The notes beneath the pieces were generated by a model. The model worked only from the letters and a program-made list of their open reading frames with translations, was not told the DNA's origin and ran no database searches. From assembly GCF_014805625.2 (NCBI RefSeq), contig NW_023998464.1, forward strand, positions 3,663,979-3,727,978: a DNA stretch of 64,000 nt. Reading direction: 5' to 3'. The translations under genes were made by a program, and so were the position numbers. This document shows, one piece after another, positions 13,059 through 24,668 of the stretch. Positions within the stretch are counted from its first letter, which is position 1; every line of letters starts with the position of its first letter. This DNA is from Glossina fuscipes (lineage: Eukaryota; Arthropoda; Insecta; Diptera; Glossinidae).

Positions 13059-15324
13059 TTATTTTTTTATTTTGCATTGACTAAGCTTAATCCAAATAAA
13101 GTGCCTAGAGAATCGGTTAGGGACATTAAAGCCTATCTCACGAAGTAATAAGGGCGAGTCAATTGCACCATTTATTAATTTGATTAAGAAGGAAACCCCA
13201 AGAACAAATCTAAGTTTCTCCAGTGACGGTAAGGATAACAAAAGCAACCTATTTTCATAGGGTGGAAGAGGGGCAATGGGGTCCCTACCCAAATTCCTAA
13301 GGGCAAGCAGCAAGAATTGCTTTTAAACGGATTCAATTGAATCTACGTGGCACCTATATAAAGGAGACCACGCAACAGAGGCATACTCAAGTATAGGTCT
13401 AACCAAACACATGTAAAACCTCTTCGTAATATAAGCAAGCTCTTTGGACCACCTCTTTATAAAACCAAGCGCGGACCTAGCTTTGCTTAACGAGAGCTCG
13501 ATATGCAGATTGAAACATAACCTATAATCAAATAGAACGCCTAAATCTATGAACGAATCGAAGTTTTCCAACTTGTGCGAATCAATGAAATACTGAGTAA
13601 TGAACGGCTTCCTTCTTGAGAAAGAAAGCTTATTACATTTATTTAAATTTAGTTTCAGAAGATTCAAATTATACAAATCACTTTNNNNNNNNNNTCCACT
13701 AAGAAGAAAGGTAAAGCAAAGGCTTGGAGTTTAAAAGTAAGAGGTCTATGGTTAAACAAATCAAACGCTTTGCTAAAGTCAATGTATACCACATCAGTGC
13801 GAGAGCCACTAGAAAAAGCCTTGAAAACATGAGAAATAAACTCTAACTGATTGCTGACCGTAGATCTGCCCTTTCGAAAACGATGTTGGAGAGGAGAAAT
13901 ATACGATTTCATGGAAAAGGCTATATGTTGAGCCACAATTCGCTCGAACAGTTTAGGCAAGACACTCAACTTGGCAATGCCTCTGTAGTTCCCTAAGTTG
14001 CCTACTACCACTTTTGTGAATAGGAATAAGGAAACAAGTCTTCCAACACAACGGGAAAACACCTGAATTCAAGGACTTGTTCAAAATCTTTGAGATAACA
14101 CCCCATAGCTCGCCAACACAAGATGTAAGTACAGATGAGGGGATTACATCAGGTCCACGCGAACAATTACATTTTAGAGAGCTCAAACTTACAAAAACGT
14201 CATTTTCAGATATAACAAAGTTAGAAATTGAAATCAAACTAGAAATCGGATATGGATAGTTTGCTGATAAATCAAAATTGGCAGTTGAAAAGTTCTGTCG
14301 GAAGTATTCCGCAAAGAGATTTGAAGTTTCAAAATCATCCGAGGACTCGAAGCCATTAAAAAACACATGCGAGGGATTTATGGAGATTTTTCTTTTGGAA
14401 TTAACGAACTTAAAAAAGTATTTAGGATTAGCAAACAAGGAGGATTTAACAAACTGAAGGTGTCTGCAATAGTATTAGCGGTTGAGAGAATTAAATTTAT
14501 GCCATGCCACAGAGTAAGCGAAATAGTCAAAGAAGCACCACTTTTCGAGAATATTTTGAAAAGCTTGTTTTTCCGATTCTTGTAATACTTAATTGTTTTA
14601 TTAAACCACGGGGGACACTTGCTCCGAGGACGGGACTGCTTGATCCGAACGGACGCAAAAATATCTTGATTTAATATGTTGTAGAACGACGACAGTAAGC
14701 TATCAATAGCAAACTACCATTGCAATTGAGGGTACCATTATATTGAACTAAATTATGATCAAATAATTCATTAGAGAACACAACGGCTCTACCAGATGTT
14801 GAGGTAGGAATCAAACAGCCAGAACTATCACTGTAACACCAAATGACTTGAGGCAAATTGAAGTCACCCAACACAATGACTATATCAGTAGGCTTAGATT
14901 GCTTGACCATTTCGTAAATGAGTGCTGCCTGTTTCTTATATATGAGAATATTCGAATTTGGGGGAATATAGGAGCAGGTCACATATAAGTGTTTATTAGG
15001 AAATTTCACTCGAATGGCGAGAAATACAATGTCGGGAATAGTTGGAAGTTCAAATGAATAGGAGGGGACTGCCGAAGAAATGGTAATTAAAACACCACCA
15101 CCATTACGATACAATCGATCGTTTCTGAAAACTTGAAACGAATTATGGAAAAGTTCCGACGAATGTAGATACGGCTTTAACCAAGTGTCAGTGAAGACCA
15201 AACAGGAAAACTCCGTGCTCACTGAATTCAGGAAGGTAGAACGAATTTTTGAATTTAGGCCCCTAACATTTTGATAACCAAAAGAAAACCAGACAAACAG
15301 GCGGCCGAAAAGACTTGGATTCAA
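13059..15324 (-). mobile_element. Decayed CR1/Jockey-type LINE, ORF2 (endonuclease + reverse transcriptase)
   Basis: Read on the minus strand, 15324-14671 encodes an APE-type endonuclease: YQNVRGLNSK, then RNDRLYRNGGGVLI and the catalytic GDFNLPQVIW. After frame breaks, 14438-13695 gives the reverse-transcriptase fingers and palm start: KCNCSRGPDVIP, NYRGIAKLSVLPKLFE, HRFRKGRST and YIDFSKAFD (first catalytic Asp). An assembly gap then removes the region that should hold the YADD box. 13676-13059 supplies the thumb and conserved C-terminus (IRWSKELAY-like, then LPPYENRLLLLSL). A single in-frame stop TAA at 13323-13325 separates the last two blocks, most simply a Gln-to-stop change. No RNase H is visible. 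Dead copy; clade assignment is by eye. Confidence 0.8.
13685..13694. other. Assembly gap (10 N)
   Basis: Ten Ns interrupt the LINE reverse transcriptase. The protein blocks on either side are normally separated by roughly 100 residues including the YADD motif, so the true missing sequence is probably a few hundred bases. The N count is a placeholder. Confidence 0.95.
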
Positions 15325-17141
15325 TCATTTTTTGAACCGATCGGTACTATAAAAGGGAGATGTATCTTAATTCCTTCTGGGTGTTACATACATCCCCAAA
15401 AGCCTAATATATCTTCGGACCATAAGTAATAGTAGTGTAGTAGTGGTATAATGATAGTTTAAAAAAGGCGTAAGGGCATAACATAACCAAGAACCTGCTA
15501 AAACACCATCAAATACGTAAGTAAGCACATAACCAGTATTTCAACCTTATTGTTATCAACCAATATTATTTTATAGTAATGGCAGAAGTTGTTGTTTTTA
15601 TACAAATAGCTAAATACAACAGAATTAAACTTCTCAACTATCCCAAACTTTTCAACGATTTTTCTTTTAAGTGTAAAGTAAAATAACACTTTTTACGTTG
15701 TGGGCGAAGATAAATTCAAACATAACTAATAGGAGTCTGTAAAGGCCGTAACTTACGCCTGTTGAAGATTTTGCGAATTTTTACGCATAGAAATGTCAGG
15801 CTACGATTAAATTTAAAGACGTTGTCCCTCCAAACTACAGAACTTAAAATATTTTCATAAATGCTGCATGAACGATGTAAAAATATTAATACGTTTTAAT
15901 ATGTTTAAATATTTGCTGTAGATAAGAACAGCTCAAAATAGTCTATTAGAAAATTGGTCGCGACCTGGAAAGTCTCGCCTATATACTGCTGCCAACATGC
16001 CAAGCGAGCCTATAAGAATACACGTTTCGAACGAGCTAAAAAATTGAAATGTGCTTTTCGTATTATTAAATTAAATTTGATGAACGTTTTGGCCCTTTAA
16101 AAATTAACTCCAACTTCACACCCTTTGATTTGCTGCATAAATTCATGAGTGCGAGCGGAATGTCCTGATATAACCAAATCAACTCATACGGTTGCAACTA
16201 ATAAATCTATTAAATATTCTCTTCTCCAAACCCATGGCAGAGTTCTGCTTAGTCTCTTTCTGCATGGATTAGTTGAACAAGTCTGTTGACAATACCTGTG
16301 CCTACCCTACTGATTTTGGCTTTCTTGACAAATCCACTCATTCTTGAGCACTCCATAACTATATCCTTAGCCCTTTCCGATCGTATAAGTGGAGAATCAG
16401 GTTGCGACACTTGATATCAGGAGTGGACTAGTGTCAGTGGCACCGAAAAAATCGGCTTTTATATCCGGGTTGCTGAAACTATCGATATGAATTTTTTATT
16501 TCCGTCCGTAATGTCGGCAGATTACTAATCTTTAGATTGATTATTTCTAAAAAGATGGTAAGAAGTCCCGTTACGTTTCATTATATTTTCAAGACCATAT
16601 TGAATGCATCACGATTAAATCAAAAAAGACTCATGCCATATTCATCTTTCCTCCGTCTAGTCATGGACATGGAGTCATCGTCGTTTGCCTAAAGTGGATC
16701 TATCTATTCTAAATACGAATCAGAATGCACATTTTAGTTTCCCAACTAAAATTCAAATTTAGTCGACCTGAGTAAGGTTTGTACGGAATCTACAGAATTT
16801 GATTCTACCTAGAAAAAATATAAATCCTTCGCAAAACAATGGTTTTAATTCAATTTCTTTAACATTGTCGCTTTCATTTATTATAGAACGATGCTAGTAG
16901 AGTTTCAATATTCCCTGCAGAAAAATCGAGCGTAACGCGTGAAAGATGAGATTTAAGCATATAGGTTTATTTATTTGGCGAATTTGGATTTGACACATTA
17001 GAATGCAACAGGCCATCATAACTGAAATGAAAGGAAATGCAAAATGTGGGAAGATACGGATCCTCAGATGCACTAAAAGGTGAACAGCGATCTACAACTA
17101 TCTCTAGAAATTTGGCAAAACAAAGATCTAGCAGTCTGCCA
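15325..17141. other. No gene; repeat-derived noncoding DNA
   Basis: No convincing coding exon on either strand. 15338-15412 is a second copy of the dispersed repeat that is also in the neuroligin intron ('cgatcggtactataaaa' then 'gggtgttacatacatcc'). It begins 14 bp beyond the start of the LINE endonuclease, so it may belong to an insertion at that boundary. The remainder is featureless AT-rich sequence. Confidence 0.5.
15338..15412 (+). repeat. Dispersed repeat end, copy 2
   Basis: Matches the copy at 8653-8720 in word order: 'cgatcggta.ataaaa', 'tatctta', 'gggtgttacatacatcc', 'cctaatat'. Same orientation as that copy. Confidence 0.6.
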
Positions 17142-18060
17142 TTATAAGGAGTACAGTAGATCCTTCATGAAAGCCTGGAAAGAATTGTGAAAAAATTCCG
17201 ACGAATTTAAATCAGCCTTTACACAAGCTTCAGCGAAGGCCAAACAGGAAAACTCCGCGCTTACTGAATTTAGAAAAGTAGAGCGAATTTTCGAATTTAT
17301 ATTTATAGGATTCACAAGTAGAGTTTTGAGTTCACGAGAATATGGAGAGAGTGACCGCACTTGCTCGTGCAGCTTGTGCAACTTGCCCAACATGGTGACC
17401 AGCGGAAACGACCAAACAGTCAAATGAAGAGGCGGAAATGTTATTTTTATTAATATTTTTTGGAGATGCGGACAGAGTAGCTTTAATTTTGGAAGGAGAC
17501 ACCCTTGCCACTTCAGTATTGCTAAAACTTTTTTGCTATCGGCCGACTCAACGATAGCAGAAACGCTAACGTTCTTTGTAAACAAGAATGGAGCCCTCAT
17601 ATGATTCGACGAATCAGTTTTAGACGAAGGTGGAGGTGAAGTAGCACACGCTAAACTGCGAGCTGGTCTTTTACCGGCTATGGGAGAAGATGTGAGAAGA
17701 ATACTTTAGATAGCGAAACTCATCAAACATCGTCTTGATTTTTTCAAACTTTCCAGACGAATTTACGAGATTTGTGCTTAATTCAGAAAACCCTAAGATT
17801 GCATCTGCAGTATGGCCGTTGATACCTACACACTTCGCATGACAAAAACATTCGCAAAGTCAACAAGTAATGAATCGTTCAGGGTCCGTTTCTTTGACTT
17901 GATGTAAAAGATAGAGATTGTGAAAAAAAGAAAAAACAAAACGCTTGACACATACACAAAATTTATCTCTCAAATTAGACACAAACTTCACACTGTTAAA
18001 GACACGGTAAACCAAGAGCGAACCAAAGAAGAACTGTAAACACGCAAAAAAAAAAGAAAA
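17142..18060 (-). mobile_element. Second LINE fragment: ORF1 remnant and start of endonuclease
   Basis: On the minus strand the segment near 17310-17142 encodes NSKIRSTFLNSV...EFSCLAF, nearly the same as the endonuclease start at about 15260-15170, so this is a separate 5' piece of the same family. Upstream, around 17760-17860, a frame reads CECFCHAKCVGINGHTADA. Its spacing (C-x-C...C-H-x-x-C-x-G) resembles the PHD-like zinc finger found in ORF1 of some CR1-type LINEs; an in-frame stop lies just before it. Only fragments are open, so it is not functional. Confidence 0.6.
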
Positions 18061-19363
18061 AGACTTATTGGCGGGAGCACCAGGTGCTGATCGTAAGAAC
18101 TAAAATGAATATCACAACAAAAACTTCAATAAAATTCAATTAATTTAAACACTTCCATACTTTTATATTTAATTAGGCTTTATACGCGTATGAAACTATA
18201 AAGCAATAAGATAAAAAAAATGACATTTCAAAATTTCTTCACATAAAGTAACAGCGCGGCGACAGCGCGCGCGCAGAGTTGCCAACTAACGCAAGTAACT
18301 ACTAACTTGAACTAACTAAACATCTTTCTGTGTATTTAAGTCGGAATCCGGTTCTAGACTTTCCTAGCGCGTCTTGAGGTAATAATTTGTAGCAACCTAA
18401 CTTTCAAAACCCATGCATATTGAAGGTCATGTCGCGCGTGCGGTAATTTCTTCTTTATTCAATTGCCAATTTTAAAATACCTTAACATTGATGAGTTATT
18501 AAGCAAGGTCCTATTGATTGTCGTTTAATGGATTAATTCCTATTTAATTATCTTGTTTATTTAATTTAATTTTACAAGCAAAATAAAATTTGAGTTTCAT
18601 TACGTAAATTAAACTTCCATCAATTTTATTTGCAATTTCATTTTTTTCCACATTTCAATTTATGTCAAATTAAATGCAGCTGGACATATAAGCCACAAAT
18701 CTATTGGCTTAGTCCATCTCTGTTCAACATACCAAAAAATAAAAAAAATAAAAAATTAAATGCAGGGGAGAAATGGTTGTGAGCCTCCCTCTTACAATAT
18801 TGCAACTATTTGATTTATTACTAACTAACGTGAGATGCATTGCCAAAACCTAGTGTAAAATTAATGAAGGGCATGTAGAACTAACCAATAAACCGAACAT
18901 AATCACATCTACCAAAATTAGATTACAGTCGATCCATATTAATCGCATTTCAACGGACGAGTAGAAAAAACAAATAGAAATTAAAAACAGAACTAACTTA
19001 TCGCTCTATTGGACCTGTTCGCTAAACAAATTTCCTTCATCCTTCTTGATTGGAGTAAATATTCACACAAGATCTGTATTAGCAGAACCTAAATGCAAGA
19101 CTATTTTCAAATAACTTTTCTTTGGATGGTTATATGGATTTGTCTCTTGACGGACAAAGATCGTTTTCGGGCTTAAGGTCAATTAGTATTTTTTTTTTAA
19201 TTCTAACAATGATGGAAGATGAGAAAACAGAATAAGAAACGCCCAATACATGAAACGTACCTTTACGCACTTACATTATATAAGGTACGATTACAACTAA
19301 TATAATTTAGTGAAAGTTATTATATTTTAAATTGCTACCAACACTCTCGCAAACATATCAATG
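18061..19363. other. Noncoding spacer, 3' side of Polr1F
   Basis: No exon-like reading frame. The part nearest Polr1F will include its 3' untranslated region (minus strand). GC-rich words around 18255-18275 ('gcggcgacagcgcgcgcgca') stand out from the AT-rich background but match no feature I know. Confidence 0.45.
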
Positions 19364-20754
19364 TCAATCTTCCAACTCTTGTTTTAAGTGTACAACGTTA
19401 GCGCTTATTTTACTTTGGGAGCCCTTGGACTTCTTAATTCTTCGCCCTGGGGAAAAATCTGTGTCATCTGCAGAAAAATTCAAAGCGTTTTGGTGACTCT
19501 TGTGCTTTTTACTTTTTCGTATTGTAGAACAAGCGCTTCCATCAGTAGCATAATCCATAGTTTGGTTTTTAATCCTTGAATCTGCTTCTTCTTTAAATTT
19601 CCAGAGACTTAGAATACCCTCAGCATCGAATGAATTATCTAATTTTTCCTTTTTAATTTTCCTAGGTGTGATTGGTAAAAATTCCTCCATGTTTTCTAAT
19701 AAATCTGGCTCTAATGCTGCTTGAATTCCATTGACAATTTTTTCGGATTTTACTACTGCAGCGGATATAATGCTATGTTCATTTGCTATAAAGGATTTCT
19801 CAGTTTCGATTTTTCCGGTTGAGTTCAGCAAAGCAAGCTCTTCGGCATCACTGCAAGAAATCGTTGGCTCTTCTTTAATATCTTGTAGTAGCGACGGAGT
19901 GATACTTTCAAATTGAGGACGATTATAATCAGTCGTCGATACGGTCGCTTCAGAAGCTGTTGTTTTAACTTTTTTCGCTCTTGATTTTTTCGATGTTTTC
20001 AAGGAATCGTCGGAAACTTTCTTTTTTTTAGTTTTTTCTTTACTTTCCAGGGAAGTCTCAGGAATTTCCTTTTCGTCAGACACCAATTCCTCTTTGATCA
20101 TATTTACAAGTTCTCCAAGCTCTTCAGCATGTTCAACTTTCTGCAAATATAATAGGAAAACCTAAATATGGAAGAGAATTTTTATTCATCAAATAAATTT
20201 ACCTTTCCCATCTGCATTTCCTTTCCATTCGCTGTTAAGAGTTCCCCTTCTATGTAGGGATAGGTATGAAGCAGATTATGATTAACAACACGAAACTTCA
20301 CCTCTTGGTCCATTTGGATATCTTCTTTAGCCACTTTATATGGAAACTTTAGGTGAGCGTTAAATACTCGATATAAAATGACACCCAAATGTTTCGCACC
20401 AATATGCTTAATAATGCCGGTCAACACTGCTCCTATATCCGGTTTGAAAATATACACATCCGCATTATAGTTAATATGCAAGTGATAGTCATCCGCTCGC
20501 AAATCAGCCAATGGCCCTAAAACTTTAATATTTTTTATATCTAATATTATACCGTCCAAAGAGACGTCATAGTAACCAATTTTTGTGCGTACTATGTGGG
20601 CTTTTAATTTAGTCTGAAAATCGGCCAAACAGTAAGGACCTATGGACAAGTGCATATTAGTATTCACTTTATGAACACACGCCCCTTCCCTTTTTGTATG
20701 TAAATCCAATTCTTTGGTTGAATATTTCACATATTCCCGCAATCTTTTCGCCAT
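19364..20754 (-). CDS. Polr1F: RNA polymerase I subunit RPA43 (POLR1F)
   Basis: Subunit of the RPA14/RPA43-type stalk of nucleolar RNA polymerase I, needed for Rrn3-dependent initiation on rDNA. Two exons: 20754-20203 (184 codons from ATG) and 20140-19364, joined at GGA-AAG/AAA-GTT with a 62-bp GT..AG intron; 442 residues. Exon 1 carries the conserved stalk and OB-fold region: HLSIGPYCL near residue 35, YYDVSLDGIILDIKNIKVLG, then VYIFKPDIGAVLTGIIKHIG and FKVASE-like VAKEDIQMDQEVKFRV. Exon 2 is an acidic/Lys-rich low-complexity tail (KTKKKKVSDDSLKTSKKSR, ending HLKQELED), longer than in yeast but of the kind seen in animal orthologues. It ends about 2 kb upstream of the GILT-like gene. Corresponds to Drosophila CG13773 as I recall it. 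Confidence 0.92.
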
Positions 20755-22701
20755 CCTTCGCTCGAATTTTCACTCAAAATTTTCAAAATTGTTTCCTTGC
20801 ACTTTAAGAAAATAAAAAGAAAAAACTGTTAAAACATGTGGTGGAAAACGTTTAATTAGTGATGCCAACATCTGAAAATAAGTGACAAAGACCGTACGGT
20901 TTAATAAGAGAAAAGAATTCATTTATATCTAATCTAACTTGCAAACCTCATTATTCACTTCCGCAGCTACCACAATGAGATATGATTCCTATTTTCGGAA
21001 TAAAAGTGCAACTTTGTCGACTTTGTGCAGAACTTTATGGGAATTGACAAACTGTATGACTGTGTAAGTACAACTACATGTTTCTGTTTTACATCCAAAG
21101 AGATAGATGCACAAGAAGAAATGATCATTTCTTTTCAAGTTATCTATGTAATTATGTTTACCTTAGACTAATGTACTTTTTTTTTACGTTATGTGATTTG
21201 AAATTTTGCTTTATACCATTTATTTTGTAAGAAATGAAAAACGAGCAATAAAGAACATTTTAAAGTTAATATACATTCATCAAATTTTTTTTGTTAAAGA
21301 GCGATAAGTGGTCATTTCTAATTTATGGATCAATTAACGCAAAAATGAAGGTTAACAATATAATATAAAGCTAACGAAATAAGTTCCACACTAAGAATCA
21401 CAATTTTGTTGTTTTTTTGTAAAGCAAGATGGCAGCGCGGTCTCCATTGTATTTACCACTTGGGTGTTTTCAATGTAAAAACGAAAATACGAAATGAAAT
21501 GACATATTGTATCAACCCTCTTACTGCTTTATCAACCCTAAATCGTATTAAAATTTCATTACGTTTCGGGATATAATGCTAATGAATTGCCACCAAATGC
21601 AGACTCGCTCTTTCAATTCAATAGAATTGCCACCAAATGCAGACTAATGCTAATATATAAATAAATATAAATAAAAATAAATAAATAATGCTCTTGTCGT
21701 TAATGGGCCTAATTGACTCTTCTTTAATATACCTAACCAAAAGAAAAAAATAATAAGGAAGTGAAATAAAAAAGTAAACAAACTTATTTATTAATTAGTG
21801 ATAATGAAAATTTATTAAATAAAAAATTTTAATTGTTTGTGTAACACCACTTATTGATGCCGTAATGCTGCCGGAGTTTTTGCGACGTCGCCTGCACGAC
21901 CATGACAAATTTCAAGAATTTGATATGCTATACCAATTTCTTGAAGATAAAACTCATAAAAATTCAGCTCGCTTCCTCATTTGAGATAGATGTAGACTTT
22001 TTCTCATACTCCTGTAAGTATTGCTATAAGAAAATCACATTTAAATTCATTCGAATGAATTTCGATTTTATAGATAATCAGTGTATTGGATAACGTACAA
22101 AATGTCCCACTTTTATTTAAAATAGGCGTTAATCTTGTGACACCATCGAAAACTCATTTTGAAATGTAACATTTATGATTCTCTAATAACACAATTTGAT
22201 GAATACATCTCAACGTTGAAATAAATGTTCCCCAATGTGTTTCATTTCTTACAAAATAAACCGTATAAACCAAATTGGCGATCACTTAATATAAAAAAAG
22301 TGTACGTTAGTCTACGATAACCATTAATTAGATGACCCATTCTAAAAATTTAATAGAAACGATCATCACTTCTTTCTGCGCATTTTTTTCTTTTTGTTTA
22401 CTTGCGTATATACTCAAGACAACATGTTTAGTCAATTCCCAAAAAGTTGTGTAAAAAGCCGGCAAAGTTTAAAGTCATCTACAGCGGGATTATTGTTCAT
22501 TAATGAAATTCCCTCAATATTTAAAAATGCCTGCTGTTACTATTATACATTAGGCAACACTATTTTTTGTACGTCTGACATATTAACGGTTTGACAATCG
22601 AATCAACAAATTTTTTGGAAGAAAAGTGGAAGATGAAATTAATGGAACAATTGCATTTACTAACCATAACCGCATAATTGAAACGGTGGAACGTCGAATA
22701 A
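20755..22701. other. Intergenic DNA between Polr1F and the GILT gene
   Basis: The stretch just above 20754 should hold the Polr1F promoter and 5' leader; no core motif is clear. A 22-bp direct repeat ('gaattgccaccaaatgcaga' + 'ct') is at 21584-21605 and 21624-21645. A short exon-like open frame at 21841-21984 is listed separately. Otherwise nothing recognisable. Confidence 0.5.
21841..21984 (+). pseudogene. Unassigned exon-like fragment
   Basis: A 47-codon open frame reads ...VMLPEFLRRRLHDHDKFQEFD then MLYQFLEDKTHKNSARFLI and a stop. Its charged, helical composition and non-AT-biased codons look like a piece of a real soluble protein rather than random AT-rich DNA. I do not recognise the family. 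There is no AG acceptor immediately upstream and no donor before the stop, so it may be a broken gene fragment; chance is also possible. Confidence 0.3.
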
Positions 22702-23883
22702 ATGGGTTCTCCTGCACGTAAACGTATATTTTTTTCTTTAGTATTATTCCTTATACTGTTACTATTAGTTCGCTACATAGTCTACAATGGTAATGGTAAT
22801 ATTATGACAGTAAGTATAAACAGCAGAACACTAGGAAATTGAGACAATAACATAATTTTAAATACTTGCACTTAGGTCTCACAAAACTATGTGCGGGATC
22901 CTAAAGCTCCAGTTGTAGTATCGGTGTATTACGAAGCCTTATGCCCTGATTCGAAACATTTCATCATAAAACAACTACTCCCGGTTTTTCAAAAAATTTC
23001 AAAAATTATGGAAGTGACTTTGGTGCCGTATGGCAAGGCGCAAACTTTTACCAATCAAGATGGCAGCTTTCGTTTTGATTGTCAACATGGACCAGTTGAA
23101 TGTCAAGCCAATATATATCATGCTTGCGCCATAGAGGCAATAGAAGATCCCCATAAACGTTTAGATGTAATAGCTTGCATGATAAAAGACAATCGATTAC
23201 CCAAAGAGGCTTTGCATAAGGTAAAATGAAGTTGAAACTAATGACGAATTTTTGCATAATCTTGGCTAAACGCCTTCAAAGAAAATCTCTCTTCTCTCTG
23301 CAGCAAATATGCTGCATATAATTATATGACAAATTTTAGGCGGTTAGATTTGAGGCATAAATACTAACAGAGCACATGCTTAATTATTTCCCAACAAATT
23401 TCAATCATTGAATTGTATTAAAAATACGTTTGTGGTGATATTCGTTTTGTCCATTATAACGAAAAAGCTTACCACGTAGGTAAATTAGCAGAGAATCTCT
23501 TCTTCACTAAAATATTACGTATATTGTCGGATTCTTAGATAGTAACAGCGCTACGAATTAAAAGATAAATAAAATTTTGCTATGAATGCATAATTAAATT
23601 TTACGTTCTCGTCTCGATTTTCATCTAGTGTGCAACACAACATGGTCTTGAAAACAGGGACCTAATACAAAAATGTTTTGACAGCCCTCGTGGAGGTGAA
23701 TTGTTGAAATTGAGTGGTGACGCCACACACGCCTTACGACCGACTGTCACTTTTATACCCACCATAACGTTGGACGGTTCTCAAGGTCGCCAAGCCGCTA
23801 TATTAAAAAATATATTCGGCGAAATTTGCAAAATTGCTGGAGCACATGAAGATATTGAGGCAAGTTGTCGCGAGTATCTTTAA
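22702..23883 (+). CDS. GILT-like gamma-interferon-inducible thiol reductase
   Basis: GILT family proteins reduce disulfides in the lysosome or are secreted; in insects they have been linked to immunity. Three exons: 22702-22809, 22876-23220 and 23629-23883, all phase 0, giving 235 residues, the usual size. The N-terminus MGSPARKRIFF is followed by a run of Leu/Ile/Val (about residues 10-24), a signal anchor or signal peptide. The mature part has PVVVSVYYEALCPDS near residue 55; the site is C-P-D-S rather than the mammalian CxxC, a pattern I know from other insect GILTs. It continues with the family signature CQHGPVECQAN and IYHACAIEA. Exon 3 has CATQHGLE, CFDSPRGGELL and VTFIPTITLDG. It is upstream of and convergent with the minus-strand NHLRC2 gene. 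Which GILT paralogue it is cannot be decided here. Confidence 0.9.
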
Positions 23884-24668
23884 AATTTCCAAGTCAATCA
23901 GTTATGTGTACCTTCGTTATATTAGAATATTTGTACACAGCTATGGCATTTACATAAATGTATGTTTAATTTTTTGTGATCTTTTCGAAATGTATATAAT
24001 ATTTTAACGCATACTTTTATCATATTGCCAACGAATCATTTTATATATAATATATAGGGCTATTCTAATTTTGCGTTTGACTGATCGAATAAAATATATA
24101 TTTTATTTTGAAATTATTTTTTCTTTGTAATGGAATTGCTAAAATAATGGTTTTATATCAACCAAAGAAAGGAGGAGGACATTTATTCGTACTTTTGCTG
24201 TTGGGGCGCTCATTGTCGCATAAAATACACATGAAAGATTGGGTGAATGTTGACAAATATACACAATAAACAAAACGTTTTACCTGCAAATAATTTAGGG
24301 GATGTTGATCTAGAATTTGGTAAATATATTTACTAACCTCAAGCTCCTGCTGCCAGATGCACTTTCTATAAACGCGCTTGAATAACATAAAAAGCGCAGA
24401 ACCCTCCCATGACCGTTTATAGTCCAAATTACTAATACACCGGCAATTAACAATTACTTTGTAATTTTTATATTAAAGGGCTAAGAAAGTGGGTGTAAAA
24501 AGTTAGCAGCTAATAGAATGCAGATTTGTTTTTACTTGGTTATTTATACTTTTTAAATGATTTTTTCTTAATTAAAAAAAATTACAACAAATCTTGAAGA
24601 ATAAATAAAAAATATTTTAAGAAATACTACAAAAAGAAATTAACAACGCTATGATTAATCACACAATT
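23884..24668. other. Convergent intergenic region, GILT and NHLRC2 3' ends
   Basis: Holds the 3' ends of two convergent genes. An 'aataaa' occurs in 'cgaataaaatatata' near 24088. On the minus strand 24427-24158 is open for 89 codons, containing SALFMLFKRVYRKCIWQQELE followed by a possible GT donor, but no family is recognisable and I do not call it a gene. Confidence 0.4.
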
